From Anthoceros angustus (Eukaryota; Streptophyta; Anthocerotopsida; Anthocerotales; Anthocerotaceae): 64,000 nt of DNA. The DNA is taken from positions 372,001-436,000 of the forward strand of contig MU008170.1 of NCBI GenBank assembly GCA_010909165.1, written 5' to 3'. Below the pieces are notes generated by a model. The model was not told the origin of the DNA, ran no database searches, and saw only the letters and a program-made list of their open reading frames with translations. Each line of letters opens with the position of its first letter. Position 1 is the first letter of the stretch. Below, piece by piece: positions 30,772-41,417 of this stretch. The translations under genes and the position numbers were made by a program.

Positions 30772-31270
30772 GGAGAGCACTGACCAGGCTCCTTCAAACA
30801 TCTGTGTGGTACCGACGCAAGCCAGCTCTGGTAACCGGGCCCTTGAAAGGGCGGGATGTCTGGCAGCGAGCCCGGCAGCAGCAATGTGTTCATCGTCCCA
30901 ACAAGTCGGTTCCCAAAGTTGCCACAGGTTTGGCAATAGTCCAAGCTTGCGGTGCAGATGCTTCTGATTTAACCCTAGAGAGATCAACCGGCTGCAATTC
31001 TGACGTCTCCTGTCCATTGATCAAGCTTCAGAGTTCGCTAGTACCATAATGTTTTTTTGGGACTCGTACCACAATGCGCGTTTTTTGCGTCCGATTCCTG
31101 CGTTCAGGACGTTAAGCTTTCGTTTCTCAATTGCACTGCTCTCCGCTTTCATTCGATGAGACAATTCCCCATCATTACTGCCGGTGACGTGAACAATTCC
31201 ATGGCTCACTGCATGACGTTTAGGGCGGCTCACTGCAGCACATGACATTTAGGGCATGCAACTCCGGTCA

Positions 31271-31440
31271 ATCCGTCGGCCGCGTTACACATCGGGTTAA
31301 CATTCCAATGAAATCCGTCGGTTGCGTTAAACATCGGGTTAACATTCCAATGAAATCCGTCGGTCGGTCGCGTTAAACATCGGGTTACTATTCCAATCAA
31401 ATCCGTCGGCCGAGTTAAGAATCAACCCGATGTTCTCAGA
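31271..31440. repeat. 42-bp tandem repeat
   Basis: Copies start with 'atccgtcgg' near 31271, 31313, 31355 and 31401 and contain 'catcgggttaacattccaat'. They lie in the 5' flank of the F-box pseudogene. Confidence 0.85.
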
Positions 31441-31799
31441 TAGGAAGGACATTCCAATGATTCCGATAAAATCGTCGACCACCTCAAGAATTAATTCAAT
31501 GCGGTGCACCAGACTTACCAAATCGGACTTGCTGTTGCCATTTGTTTGAGGGTCTGAAAATCGAGTCCGATTTTATTTTATAAAGGGAATCTCGCACCAA
31601 GAAATGATTTTCTAAAAGGCAACCTCCCACCAAGGCATACGATTTACCGCCGATTTCCATACATACAGGATCTCCGAGAGATTTAACTATCGGCCCTGGA
31701 TCACTTCCCCGTTTCTGTCGTCACTCCCTGGATCAGTTGCCCGTTTCTGTCGTCACTCGCCTGGATCACTTGCTCGTGTCTGTCGTCTCTCATGCACGG

Positions 31800-33291
31800 C
31801 AGACCTGGAGGACGTCGAGGGCATCCAGGACATCGAAGACCTTGATAAAGACGAAGACGAGCGGGAAAACGGTGAAGAGGGTACCGGCATGATCGATGAG
31901 GGGAACGTGTTGGGCCCTGTCTCCAACGAGGAGTTCCTTGTTTCCGTCTTGGATTTCCGTGTGTCCTGGCCAGCTGGAAGCAGTGAGGTGAGGAATGTTC
32001 CCATTTGATGCTTCACCTGGCTGGGGAAGAGCTTGGTGATGGCGGCTCTACCAGCGCAGCATGCAGTGTACATGTGGCGCGCGATCTGGACCAGGACCAG
32101 GACCAGGACCATTTTCCGACATTGCCGGAGGCCGTGGTGGAGGAAGTGCTGCTGCGGTTACCGGCGGCAGGGCAGGACCGCTGCCGAGCTGTGTGCAAGA
32201 AGTGGCTTGCCTTGCTCACCAATCCAGAGTTTCTCCGGCGGAGCTTTCTCCAGTCGATTTCGCGGAGGACGCCTCCCTTGTGTGCCGTTCGGGGGTTTCC
32301 AGGACTGGATTTGCCCAAGCCAAATTATTTTTTCGAATTCCCGTTCCCGCCCAAGCCAGAGGCAAAGAATCTGCTGTCAATTCTGCCGCGATGCAAGGCC
32401 TTGAAAGTGGACCTGTCTTTCTTGCCAGGGGTGTTCCATTCTGATTACTCGCAACTCATCATGATTCCGTCTGGTTCGATGTGCATTAGCCGTTTCCACA
32501 TAGGGCAGGGGTTTCATAACTTTCTTGTGTGTGTGTTCAATCCAGTGAACCAAAGCTTCAAAGTTTTGCCTTCGCTTCACATGTTTTGGGGTTTGGATAT
32601 GGTTGTGGTGATGGGAAGAGTCACTGCAACAGAAACCACTCCCAGCCTCCCACCTTCAAGGTTTATGTCTCTGGTGTTCGACTAAATTCCAAGGGGGGAA
32701 TGGGAATGGGTCCGTCCTGCAAGGACGTTGCCATCTACAGCAGCATCAGTGATGAGTGGAAGGGCATCTTAGGTCAGCGTGAAGTGGAGACAAGTGAGTG
32801 GTGGCCTATGGCCTGCGATGGAGACTTGTCGCGATTGTGGAGATGGAGAGCGCTCCCCCCCGGCTGGTGCGGATTACCACGGAGAGGGGTCCACTGTACC
32901 TGTGGGATATTGCATTGCCCCGCTTTGAGAAGCATGTGGCATGGCAGGGGGTCTCTTGCAGGCAAGAGTTTTCTCTGGCAGGGCACCGGCACCGTGCACG
33001 TGGAAGGCTCTTGTGCTGCTGCGGTGGTATTTGGACGTTGGACGAGGACAGGCAGTTGTGGTCGAGATTGCGGGGAGGTGTCCGCCTCACATAATGTTTC
33101 CCGGCAATCCGTGGCCCTTGGGGCAGGAATTGGGGTTGAAGATTGTGCACATTGCTGGGGACCTCGTGGTTTTCATTTTTGTGTTGGTGTAGGTACCTCA
33201 ATGGTTTTGATCTCCAAGAGCGTCCTATTGCTTACGACATGCTTGGACGCTGCTGGCGACTTTGCAACCCATGCCGAATTTGAGGCTCTGA
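31800..33291 (+). pseudogene. F-box cluster member 8, pseudogene
   Basis: Homologous to members 6 and 7 over its whole length (DQ repeat, F-box LPEAVVEEVLLRLPAAGQDR, C-terminus to the final stop at 33289-33291). It is disabled by a -1 deletion near 32003, an 8-bp insertion near 32650, -1 deletions near 32828 and 33060, and a deletion near 33260 that removes the IFQ region before PMPNLRL. Substitution level is much higher than between members 6 and 7, so it is an older copy. Confidence 0.9.
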
Positions 33292-33684
33292 GTTCAAGTA
33301 CCCTGTGTGTCAGCTGTGGGCTCACATTTGTTTTCTCCTGTTCTGGAGAGTGTAGGATTGGAAGTAGTCGACAATACTTGGGCACCAGCCTGCGTTTTTA
33401 CCTCTCGACCTAGAGCGAGTTCCTGCCCCTTCGTTGTCATCCTCTAAGGTAGGAAACCCACGGGACATCCGATGCACTTGTCAGAGACGCCGTTGTTGTT
33501 GCCCAGCAACGTTCCTACCAAGAGAAGCCAAGCTGACTGGTTTCCCCGTTTTTCTTCATCAGAATCGTATGTTTCATGACCTCAATTATGACGCTTACTA
33601 GGTGTGTAGAGAGTTCTTGTGGACAAAATCGCGGCAGGGTTTTCGTGGAAAACGGCCAATCGATTCTGGGTCATGAGGGAACAT

Positions 33685-33740
33685 GTATGAACCCAGGATC
33701 GAACTGGTGACTTCTGAGTTGTGAGACTGACATGATATCA
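33685..33740 (-). pseudogene. tRNA-Val-like relic (partial)
   Basis: 'gaacccaggatcgaact' (B-box/T arm, reverse) and 'gttgtgagactgacatgatatc' (anticodon and D arm, reverse). The 5' acceptor is lost. Confidence 0.65.
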
Positions 33741-33825
33741 ACAACAACAACTACTTTATTTATATCGCTAAGGATGAAAGGATTATCATGGGAATGAAAG
33801 GATCATCTAGGTCATGAGGGAACAT

Positions 33826-33880
33826 GTATGAACCCAGGATTGAACTCGTGACTTCTGGGTTGTGAGACTAACATGATATC
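33826..33880 (-). pseudogene. tRNA-Val-like relic (partial, duplicate)
   Basis: Near copy of the relic at 33685 with its flank ('gtcatgagggaacatgtat'), so it arose by a local duplication of about 140 bp. Confidence 0.65.
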
Positions 33881-34479
33881 AATTTAGCGGACGAAAGGAT
33901 CATCATGCGACAATGGTACAGCTAGAGACGAACCACTGCGTACATATACTCAGAGATAGAGACGACGAAACACCGCATAGTATATACAATTATGTGAAAC
34001 ACACCACTGCGTACACATACTCACGTCTGAACTACAGAGATAGAGACGACGAAATACCGCATGGTATATACAATTATGTGAAACACTGCGTATTACACAT
34101 AATTATGTACGCCTGAACTAGAGAGACAGAGACTTATGAACTAGAGAGACAGAGACTTAAGATGGAAAAGGAAAGCTAAAAGAGAAAGCTGAAAGAGGCA
34201 AAGGAACTATAAAGAATCCAACTGGGTCTGCCCAAAATCAAGAAGCTCTGAGAGACAGAGGTGCCGAAAGTCAAGAAGCTCATAGAGACATAGGTGCCGA
34301 AAATCAAGAAGCTCATAGAGACATAGGTGTCAAAAATAAGAAGCTTAGAGAGACATAGGCCATAGACATAGAGAGACATAGACTTCTTTTTGATTGTAAC
34401 GAGCCCGAATAGGAATATAAACACGGCAATAGATAACCAGCTACAGCATGCAGACTCATGATAGGATACAATTTCAAGG

Positions 34480-34560
34480 TTGCATACGATGACGAAGGGG
34501 CACTGCGGTGACGGCGATCATCTCGCAGCATTTGCCGAGGCATGGCAGCCCAAATGTGAT
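34480..34560 (+). pseudogene. Fragment of the methyltransferase 5' region
   Basis: 'gaaggggcactgcggtgac', 'gatcatctcgcagcatttg' and 'ccgaggcatggc' match 3004-3060, the leader and start-codon region of the m5U methyltransferase. Confidence 0.7.
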
Positions 34561-34762
34561 TAAAATGGAAGCATGAACACTCAACTTCAGGAGGACTGTG
34601 TTTTGCCTCGAGGTTTCGCCTCGAGTTCTCACAAGCCGACCGGTTTCTGGGCAATTTGTTACTTGGAAAGCGCCGTTTTCCTCATCACACTCGGTTAACA
34701 TAGTGTAGACGTTTTTGTCCTTCGAAGTTCTGTCACGGAGTCGAGATAGTGGCGGTGAGAAT

Positions 34763-34835
34763 CGTCTGAACCCAGGATCGAACTGGGACCCCGAGGTGGT
34801 GAATCTAACGCGGTAACCGATTACTCCATCCAGAC
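34763..34835 (-). pseudogene. tRNA-Val-like pseudogene
   Basis: Acceptor (GTCTGGA / TTCAGAC) and T arm (CCCAG TTCGATC CTGGG) are intact, but the anticodon arm (GTTAGATTCACCACCTC) does not pair. A and B boxes remain, so it might still be transcribed. Confidence 0.7.
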
Positions 34836-34904
34836 ATGTTACACGATATCTCATCTCAGCATGTTCTAGTTGTGGTTTGTCGCTAAAAAACGCAAACCGG
34901 GTTA

Positions 34905-35075
34905 ATTCGTTTCTTCAGCATTTGCTGATGAGGCATGGCTGCCATGAGAAACCATACTCTTTGTGACGTCTGAAAGATCTTCCTTGTCAGCCTCGGCATC
35001 CGAGATGATGCATGTTGAGCTCATCAGCAGAGATTTAGACAAGTGTATATTCAACAGGCTTATCAGCTGCTGATG
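34905..35075 (+). pseudogene. Second fragment of methyltransferase first exon
   Basis: 'gaggcatggctgccatgaga', 'ctttgtgacgtctgaaagatc' region and 'ccttgtcagcctcggca' match 3046-3115; 'caacaggcttatcagctgc' resembles the start of exon 2. Rearranged and non-coding. Confidence 0.7.
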
Positions 35076-35417
35076 CACAAGCTAGAAATACTAGATCGGA
35101 TATTAATATATTAATACTAAAGAAGAGCTGATACCCCGTAACAAAAAATTTTGCACAACGGAAAGAAGCATAGCATGAGAAGGCTGGAGTTCGAGAAGAC
35201 ACAGCACGGGAATGGAAACGAGAGAGATGCGCCGTTACAGCCCACACAATCAAAGATTCAGAAACGCTGGCCCTAAACACTCTGGGAATGGGAAGCCAGA
35301 ACGCCAAGACGAAGGGCTCGAATCTCAGATGATGACGGAGAGGAGCTTGCAATTGCAGTGGATGGCAATAGAGCAGTGGTGTGGAAGAACAGTCCAAAGG
35401 GGAAGTTCGAGAGGGAG

Positions 35418-36379
35418 TTAATGGTAGACCTCGATCTTGTGGTGACGATCCCTGTATGTGCCGGCCAGAATGTCCCACCAGGTGAAGTAGAGGGAGCGGT
35501 TGTAGCGCGGGTCCAGGTGGTGGATGTAGTGGTGCTTGGGCCGCTGGGCGAAGGGCGTGAGCAGGACGCCCAGGGAGCCCGGCCCGTACACCCACAGCGG
35601 CAGGTGGTAGCCGCAGTGGCCCATTAGATCCACGCCGTTCACGGCCCACGCCAGGAACAGCAGGTGCAGCACGTTGTACGACGCCTGGCGGTAGAGCCAG
35701 AACACAAGCGCGGCGTAGAAGGGGGAGAAGGTGAGCGCGACGTCGAACAGGTCGCCGTAGGCGGTGCTGAAGACGGTGATGTCGCCCTTGGTGGCGTGGT
35801 GCCACTGGTGGAAGTTGCGGTAGATGGGCTTGAGCTTGTGCATCACCGAGTGCACCCCCCAGAAGTAGAGGTCGTGCAGGAACATGACCGCCCACGTGAA
35901 CATCCAGCCGCTCACCGCCTCGCTCCACGACGGCACGAACTGCGCCTTCTCCAGATACGCCTTCCTGCACCATCACCACCACTGTATGTAGCCAGGCTGC
36001 GATGATCGCCCATGTATGGATCTGGATCGATGACGGCGACAGTGCTAGCAACGTCAACCTACCTGCCCAGCCAGACGAGGGCGGCGATGGGCATTGGCCC
36101 CACGGCCACCGCCCAGAAGCTCTCCTTCCTGTAATTCACCATGGTGACGGGGATGGAGGGCGCCAGCCGCCGGATTGCGCCCCGCCGTTCCAGATACGTC
36201 AGCGTGTAGAACCACAGGTGCTCGAAGAAGGCGTGGCCGGCAGCAACGGCGAAGCCTCCCAGGACGCCCGCCGCCAGCAAAAGGCCCACATTCGCAGCCC
36301 TACCCCACGGCTGCTCCGCATCGATGTCCTGCTGCCCCGACACCAGGCCCACAAGCCTGTCTAAGGCCGCGCCCACCAT
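35418..36379 (-). CDS. Fatty acid hydroxylase / sterol desaturase family membrane enzyme
   Basis: Two exons on the minus strand: 36379-36063 and 35964-35418, GT-AG, 287 residues. The family is diiron membrane oxygenases acting on lipids or sterols. The histidine boxes are visible: HDLYFWGVHSVMHK, FHQWHHATKGD and PKHHYIHHLDP. Several hydrophobic segments (VGLLLAAGVLGGFAVAAGH, AVAVGPMPIAALVWLG, WMFTWAVMFL, FYAALVFWLY) fit an ER membrane protein. Start ATG 36377-36379. Third codon positions are almost all G or C, unlike the surrounding DNA. The exact substrate class cannot be read from the sequence. Confidence 0.87.
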
Positions 36380-37284
36380 GCCTCCACCTGCGATCTTCTC
36401 AGAGACGCACTATCGTTCGACCAACGCGATGGGCTGCTGGCAAGGCAGGGCAAGCGCGCCGTGAAGGGATAGGCTCCATTTCAAGTGCGGCACCAGCTGC
36501 AGGCTGCAGCGTTGACGGGCCAAGTGGCGGGTGCATGGCCGGACTGTATAACCTACCCGAAGCGGACAGGGAGTTCCTGCTCAAACCCAGGCCCGCCACA
36601 TAATGAGCACCACTGTACTACACATCCAGCTTAACAGGAACTGGCTCATTTCAGACACTCACTGGATCAATGGCCGATGTAGGTAGTTCTGCACCAGTCG
36701 CGGCCCGCAGCGACTGCACATCACTCAGTGCATGGTTGCTTCTCCACTCCAAGTCACCCGGCAACACCAGTCTTGCGTATCTTGACAGACAAAAGCACAC
36801 GGTCTTCAACTTGGTGTCCTAGCCTTCCCACCCTCGGTGTTCACGACAGACCTGAAAGGCAGGTAACGAAAATATGTACACTGGTTTTCTTCCCCTTCTC
36901 TCGGTTTCTCGCGGAAAAGAGTGAGCCGCAAAATTGCACAGGCTTCTGCTGCTACTTAGTCTATGTAGTGTCCGTCTCTCCCTCCCTCTCCACTAATGTG
37001 ACCTGCTCTCACCAGTCTACTATGGTACAGGCATGCGTGCTGCGGGGCTGCTGGGCCTGGCACCAACTCATGCAACAAAAGGCTGGCAACGAACAGCATT
37101 CCTAGACTGCCTACTCTTCAATACTTCTGGCCGCCACTTCCAACTCCTCTTGAGGAAAGCTTATCATCAGACAGGCCCTCACCCTGTACCAAAACCCTTG
37201 CGACGGGGTGTTGCCTATGGCCGGCATGGAAAAATTTTACCACTTGTACCTGGTCCTGCTCTGCCCGTCACCAGCAATTCACTG
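36380..37284. other. Intergenic
   Basis: 5' flank of the hydroxylase gene and 3' flank of the F-box gene on the same strand. No gene recognised. Confidence 0.5.
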
Positions 37285-38768
37285 TCATAGAGTGTGCTGT
37301 GCCACTGCTTGGCACAACTCCTCTTCGTTGAACAGGACACGGTGGGAGGCCACTGCTCGGAAGCAAGGACGAGGTAGCCCAGGCGGGCGGTTCTGGGGAG
37401 TTGTGGAAGGCCCTTGGAACAGGGGGGCTACAATCTGTCGCATCTCTGCCAAAGGTATCCGGGCTTGAGGGGGCTTGGGGGCATGTCTTGGAGCTTGAGG
37501 GGTGGCTGGCCGCACAAAACCGCCACCAAATGGCTCAGATGGCCTGCAAAACCATGACATCATACTGGGTCAGTGGACCCCTTCATGCACACGTGTTCAA
37601 GCCAGGAACAAGAGTCTGGAAAGTTTTACTCACCCATGGAAAGGATACCGCTGGTGACGCTTAGGGGTTGACAGCGCAAGCGCGTCCTGCCGATCACGGT
37701 CTGGTGTCGTGAAGTTGAAGTAGCTCTGCCTTGCAATCACCACCTGTCAGAGGAAAAGACAGACTTAATACAGGACCAACAGATAAGACCATCACAGATG
37801 CCGGAGCCACAGCAAACATTGACTCACTCAACTCCGAACAAGGTTCAACAAGGCTAACAAAACAAGGTGAACGCCACAGAATACGTCGACACACTCAACT
37901 CAGAACAAGGCTGACAAAACGAGGCAAACGAAGGTTTACCGCTTGTCTAAGCCGCCTGCAGACATGAAACGCTGGCCGAAGCTGATCGTGGTGCAAACTG
38001 CAGACTATACGCACCTGTGACACAATGTTGCCCTAAGATGTCAGCACAATAACAGACCACCAGTACTCCCACCAAATGCGAAAGGTATGCAGCACACACC
38101 GCATTTACTAAGTGCCTACACCCAGGCATCATTCAGAAACTAACTTCGAGCTATGATGCCATGAGACCACTGAGCAGACATGAGAGTGAACAAAGACGAA
38201 GACCTCTTACCAGCAACTCCACTGGAAGTGACTCCAAGTACGACTCTGAATGGGATTCCACGGCAGTTTCTGTCAAAGCCACTCTACTATCACCAAGAGA
38301 AACCCTGCTGTCCAGCGGCGAGATACGAACCAAGGAAATCTGAGCAGCCGGAGTCAAAGGCGTTTTCGGGGCAAGAAGCTTCTTCCTCTGCGGACATGCT
38401 GGACCGAATTCCCTCATTGGTGTGCCAATTAAATTCACAGACGAGAGAGGAAGCTGAATGACATCACTGCTCCCAGTGCTCTGAGGCATCTGTCCAGGAA
38501 TCGCAGGTTCCCCATCGATCCCAATGACCCGCTTCCGTCCAATGGTAGTGCATGTTCGAGCTTTCCTCTGTGCGATCTGAGCCAGTTCTCCAGGTTTCAA
38601 ATGACGACGAGACTTCTTAACACTCTTCTTCAACATTTGACTCCTCTTCACCTCTTGCACATTCTTGGAAGGCGCTTTCATGCTCCGATACCTCCGGTGT
38701 GGCCTGGTAGAGCGATCCACACTGGAAACCTCCTCATCGGTAGCGGAACCAACCGCGCAGGAACGCAT
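37285..38768 (-). CDS. F-box protein of the SKIP27/At4g05010-like plant family
   Basis: Four exons on the minus strand: 38768-38211, 38014-37940, 37743-37649, 37543-37285; all GT-AG and in phase (about 328 residues). The F-box is split by introns: SYLESLPVELL / VRIVCSLHHDQLRPAFHVCR then RLRQA / VVIARQSYFNFTTPDRDRQD. Family marks on both sides: RRHLKPGELAQIAQRKARTC and GRKRVIGIDGE upstream, SHRVLFNEEELCQAVAQHTL at the end (the known plant family has the same HFNFTTPDR and EEEL.EAVAQ motifs). It is unrelated to the tandem F-box cluster. Start ATG 38766-38768 is the best in-frame ATG; the frame is open further upstream without ATG support, and a 5' exon is possible. Confidence 0.85.
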
Positions 38769-40094
38769 CCTGACTATACCACCTCCAAGCAAATGGCCAG
38801 ATGAAACCGAAAATCTACAGACACTCCATCCTCCCTCCAGCAGTGCGGCCAACACTACTGTTCCGACACAGCTCTGCACCAGGAAACAGCTTCTGTTCAG
38901 AGCCAGGCGATTCAAAGAAGGCACCAAACCACCGGAGCACTCGAGTTTGCGGCAAGAAAATCCAATGCTGAGAAAAACCTACAGCAAAGTCACAGAACAG
39001 CACAAGAACTCCACACCGCACCTCCACATTCGTGATTCAAACTTTGAGCGCCAAAACGAAAACTCTCACAAAACCAGCAAGAACCAAAACACAGCATCCT
39101 GCACAAAACCGCACAAGCAGCAGCAAGAGGCTCAACACAGAGCAAGAACAACACCTTCCCGCTGGCGCACCAGGCCCCCTTTCCGCTCCCCTCCACCCGC
39201 GAAACCTCCGCGAAATCGTGCAGCTCAAGCCAGCAATCCCTCGCGCGGGTGCAGGCGAGCTGATCCGGCAACAACCGCGAAATTGTGCAGTCGGGGAGAG
39301 CCACTCTCACGATCCGGCATTGGCTCGGCCAGGCGGACACAACTCGCTGGGAGGAGCAGCCCGGAGGAGGTGGGAAAACAATGCGCCTAGGAAGATACTT
39401 ATACCGTAGGGAGCAACAGGGCTATACATCTGGAGAAAACCAGCTCCGAATTCGCAAAACGCCGGGAGTTGTAGACCGGGCACTCGGACCGGCCCGAAGG
39501 ACCGATTCGATTGGAGCAGCGAGCTACAGGCCTATGAACGCCCCTGAAGCGCTGCTATTGGCGGTGCGTTGCAATCCCTGTCTAGTGTGGTTGCCTGGCA
39601 GGATTTGAAATGCGAGCGCGCGCGTGGTACTCACCGCGCGCGAGTTCCCGCGCTGCCGTGGGTCCTTCCAGGTCCCACTAGTAGGTACCTCATAACAAAG
39701 CCAGATTCAAACGCGATTACACGTATCAGCTTTTCCGCGTGAGTATCAATTATTTCCCGTGTATAGGTAATCGCTTACATAAATCTATCCTGCATTCTAG
39801 ATTTCATAAGATCGGCCAAGATATCATCATATAAATACCTAGTCCTAATAAAAATCAATCCTCTAAAACTGCTATGGAGGTCCTTGCACATCCCTATCGT
39901 GGGTAACTTTAGGTGGGTATTGAGTTGAGATGAGGTGTGATATATGTAGAGTGGCACAACTAGTTTAAAGTTAAACGCATGAACTTTCATTTTTTAGCCA
40001 AATCATCTTAAAGCTAAACTAAGGAACTTGGAATACATGCAAGAGATATTGACATTGCATTATATGACTATCAATGCGAAGCCTTAGCCTCGAT
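38769..40094. other. 5' flank of the F-box gene and spacer
   Basis: 38769-39650 is C/A-rich on the plus strand and could be a 5' UTR or promoter; a GC-rich patch (gcgcgcgcg) lies at 39613-39650. 39700-40090 is AT-rich. No gene seen. Confidence 0.45.
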
Positions 40095-40281
40095 GTGTGT
40101 CCAAATGGCTTAGGCCAAATGGACACACATTAAGAACGTGCTTATTAAGTATCCTACGCCTAGATCAGTACTTAGATGGGATGCCTAAAGGGAGTGGATG
40201 CCATTGGTGCAAGTAGCTTAGGCACACCAAAAGTACCAAGTCCATGACGGAAATCCGTCCTTAGTGAACTTAAATAAAATT

Positions 40282-40312
<31 letters not shown>
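40095..40312 (+). mobile_element. SINE-like element, copy D, with (TTC)n tail
   Basis: Starts with a hairpin ('gtgtgtccaaatgg' and its near-complement 'ccaaatggacacac'), continues with the 5S-like body ('ttattaagtatcc', 'agtacttagatgggatgcc', 'gtgcaagtagcttaggcaca') and ends 'cttaaataaaatt' plus (TTC)10. About 190 bp without tail. Confidence 0.75.
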
Positions 40313-41417
40313 GTAAAGAACCCAATTGATTCGAGGGGAATAGATAGCTGACTAATTTCAAATCGTCTTATTTATTATGAGGAAAAACAATTACATACAG
40401 CATTACATGGAAATGTAGACATACTTAATTTTAAGAACACTCAAAGCTCGTGTAAGCTAGTTGCCAATAGTTATGAAGCCCGGGGTGTTTGTTGAAAGTT
40501 CTTGTTTGTTGCTTGAAGACGTTGGGAGGTGTGGGTGTCATCAACGGTGCTGTAAGATTTTGTTGGTGGGTGGATCTTGCTTGCTAGTACTAGAAACCTA
40601 CCAAACAAAGATGCTAGTGCCTGGTGATGGGTCAAGTTGCATTCCAAAATTCAAGCTAGCAAACTGCGGCTAACATAGAGAATGGAAGATTCATGTGCTA
40701 TATAAGAATGTATCACCAGGAGATTACTCTTGTGTTTTGATTTTTGTTTAGTTGGTCTAAGATTTCACTTCTTGTTGTAAGATTATTGCTCTATTCAAGT
40801 TCTACAAAGTTCAGCAATAGTTGATTGCAACAAAGTTCATGCGAATAGACTGTGATATCACAACAGGAACGGAATATGCTAAATATTGTGCATAGAACAT
40901 TGTGTGCTAGATATTACGCATAGAGATTGTGTGCTAAATATTGGGCATACAAATAGAAGATTACGTATGACATGATGCCAAACTCTCTCTCTCTCTAAAT
41001 ATCCTTAATCCATATATAGATTTTTTTCCTTCTTTTCCAAGCTCTTGTCTACACTATGTGGTACCTCGTGTATACATCGACGGTGATTTATTCATATTTT
41101 TATTAAATAGTTTAATAATATCTTATAATTACCTCCAACATAAACTATGGAAACTCAGCCTATTTATTTCCTTCCATCCTCTTCGTATTTGACGAATTAT
41201 GTGAATCCCATAAAGGTACCTCAATTAGACTATTTGCTATCAATACAACCAAATTTTTATTTTGCAACTAACCACTTACAATTTAAGAATGCCAACGATT
41301 AAGCAAACTTAGACTCTCATTTATATAGGATACATAACGCAGGGCTAAGCCCAATTTTTCTACATTTCTACAAAACTGTATGCATTGATTGAAGCAAAAT
41401 TGTCATGCATATACTTG
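40313..41417. other. AT-rich intergenic DNA
   Basis: No coding resemblance. Contains short repeated phrases ('gtgctaaatattgggcata' type, three times at 40880-40945). Confidence 0.5.

Larger units (their letters stand above)
26105..30990. repeat. Recent 2.42-kb tandem duplication
   Basis: Two head-to-tail units (about 26140-28560 and 28560-30990) are nearly identical over their whole length, coding and non-coding, with an offset of 2420-2424 bp. Differences are a handful of substitutions and single-base indels in homopolymers. Each unit contains a complete F-box gene, its flanks and a tRNA-Val relic. Confidence 0.93.
30604..31796 (+). promoter_or_regulatory. Spacer and 5' flank of F-box pseudogene 8
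   Basis: Begins with the third copy of the flank (to about 31010), then a diverged version of the 5' module. 31271-31440 is a tandem repeat of about 42 bp. No gene. Confidence 0.6.
33292..35417. other. Repeat-rich spacer
   Basis: Holds tRNA-Val relics (listed separately), a duplicated ~80-bp segment (about 33945-34010 and 34008-34085, 'gagatagagacgacgaaa' to 'tatacaattatgtgaaaca'), a ~37-bp tandem repeat at 34225-34350 ('aatcaagaagctcatagag'), and two fragments of the methyltransferase first-exon region. No functional gene. Confidence 0.6.

Noticed and set aside
26105-30990. Tandem duplication as a pure assembly artefact
   Set aside because: The copies differ by substitutions and distinct indels, and the third partial flank copy after 30819 supports real serial duplication. 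A local assembly check is still the decisive test.
34763-34835. Functional tRNA
   Set aside because: Acceptor and T arm pair, but the anticodon arm does not.
35035-36057. 340-codon minus-strand frame
   Set aside because: Overlaps the hydroxylase exon in another frame and crosses its intron; Pro/Arg/Ala-rich antisense-type composition, no motif.
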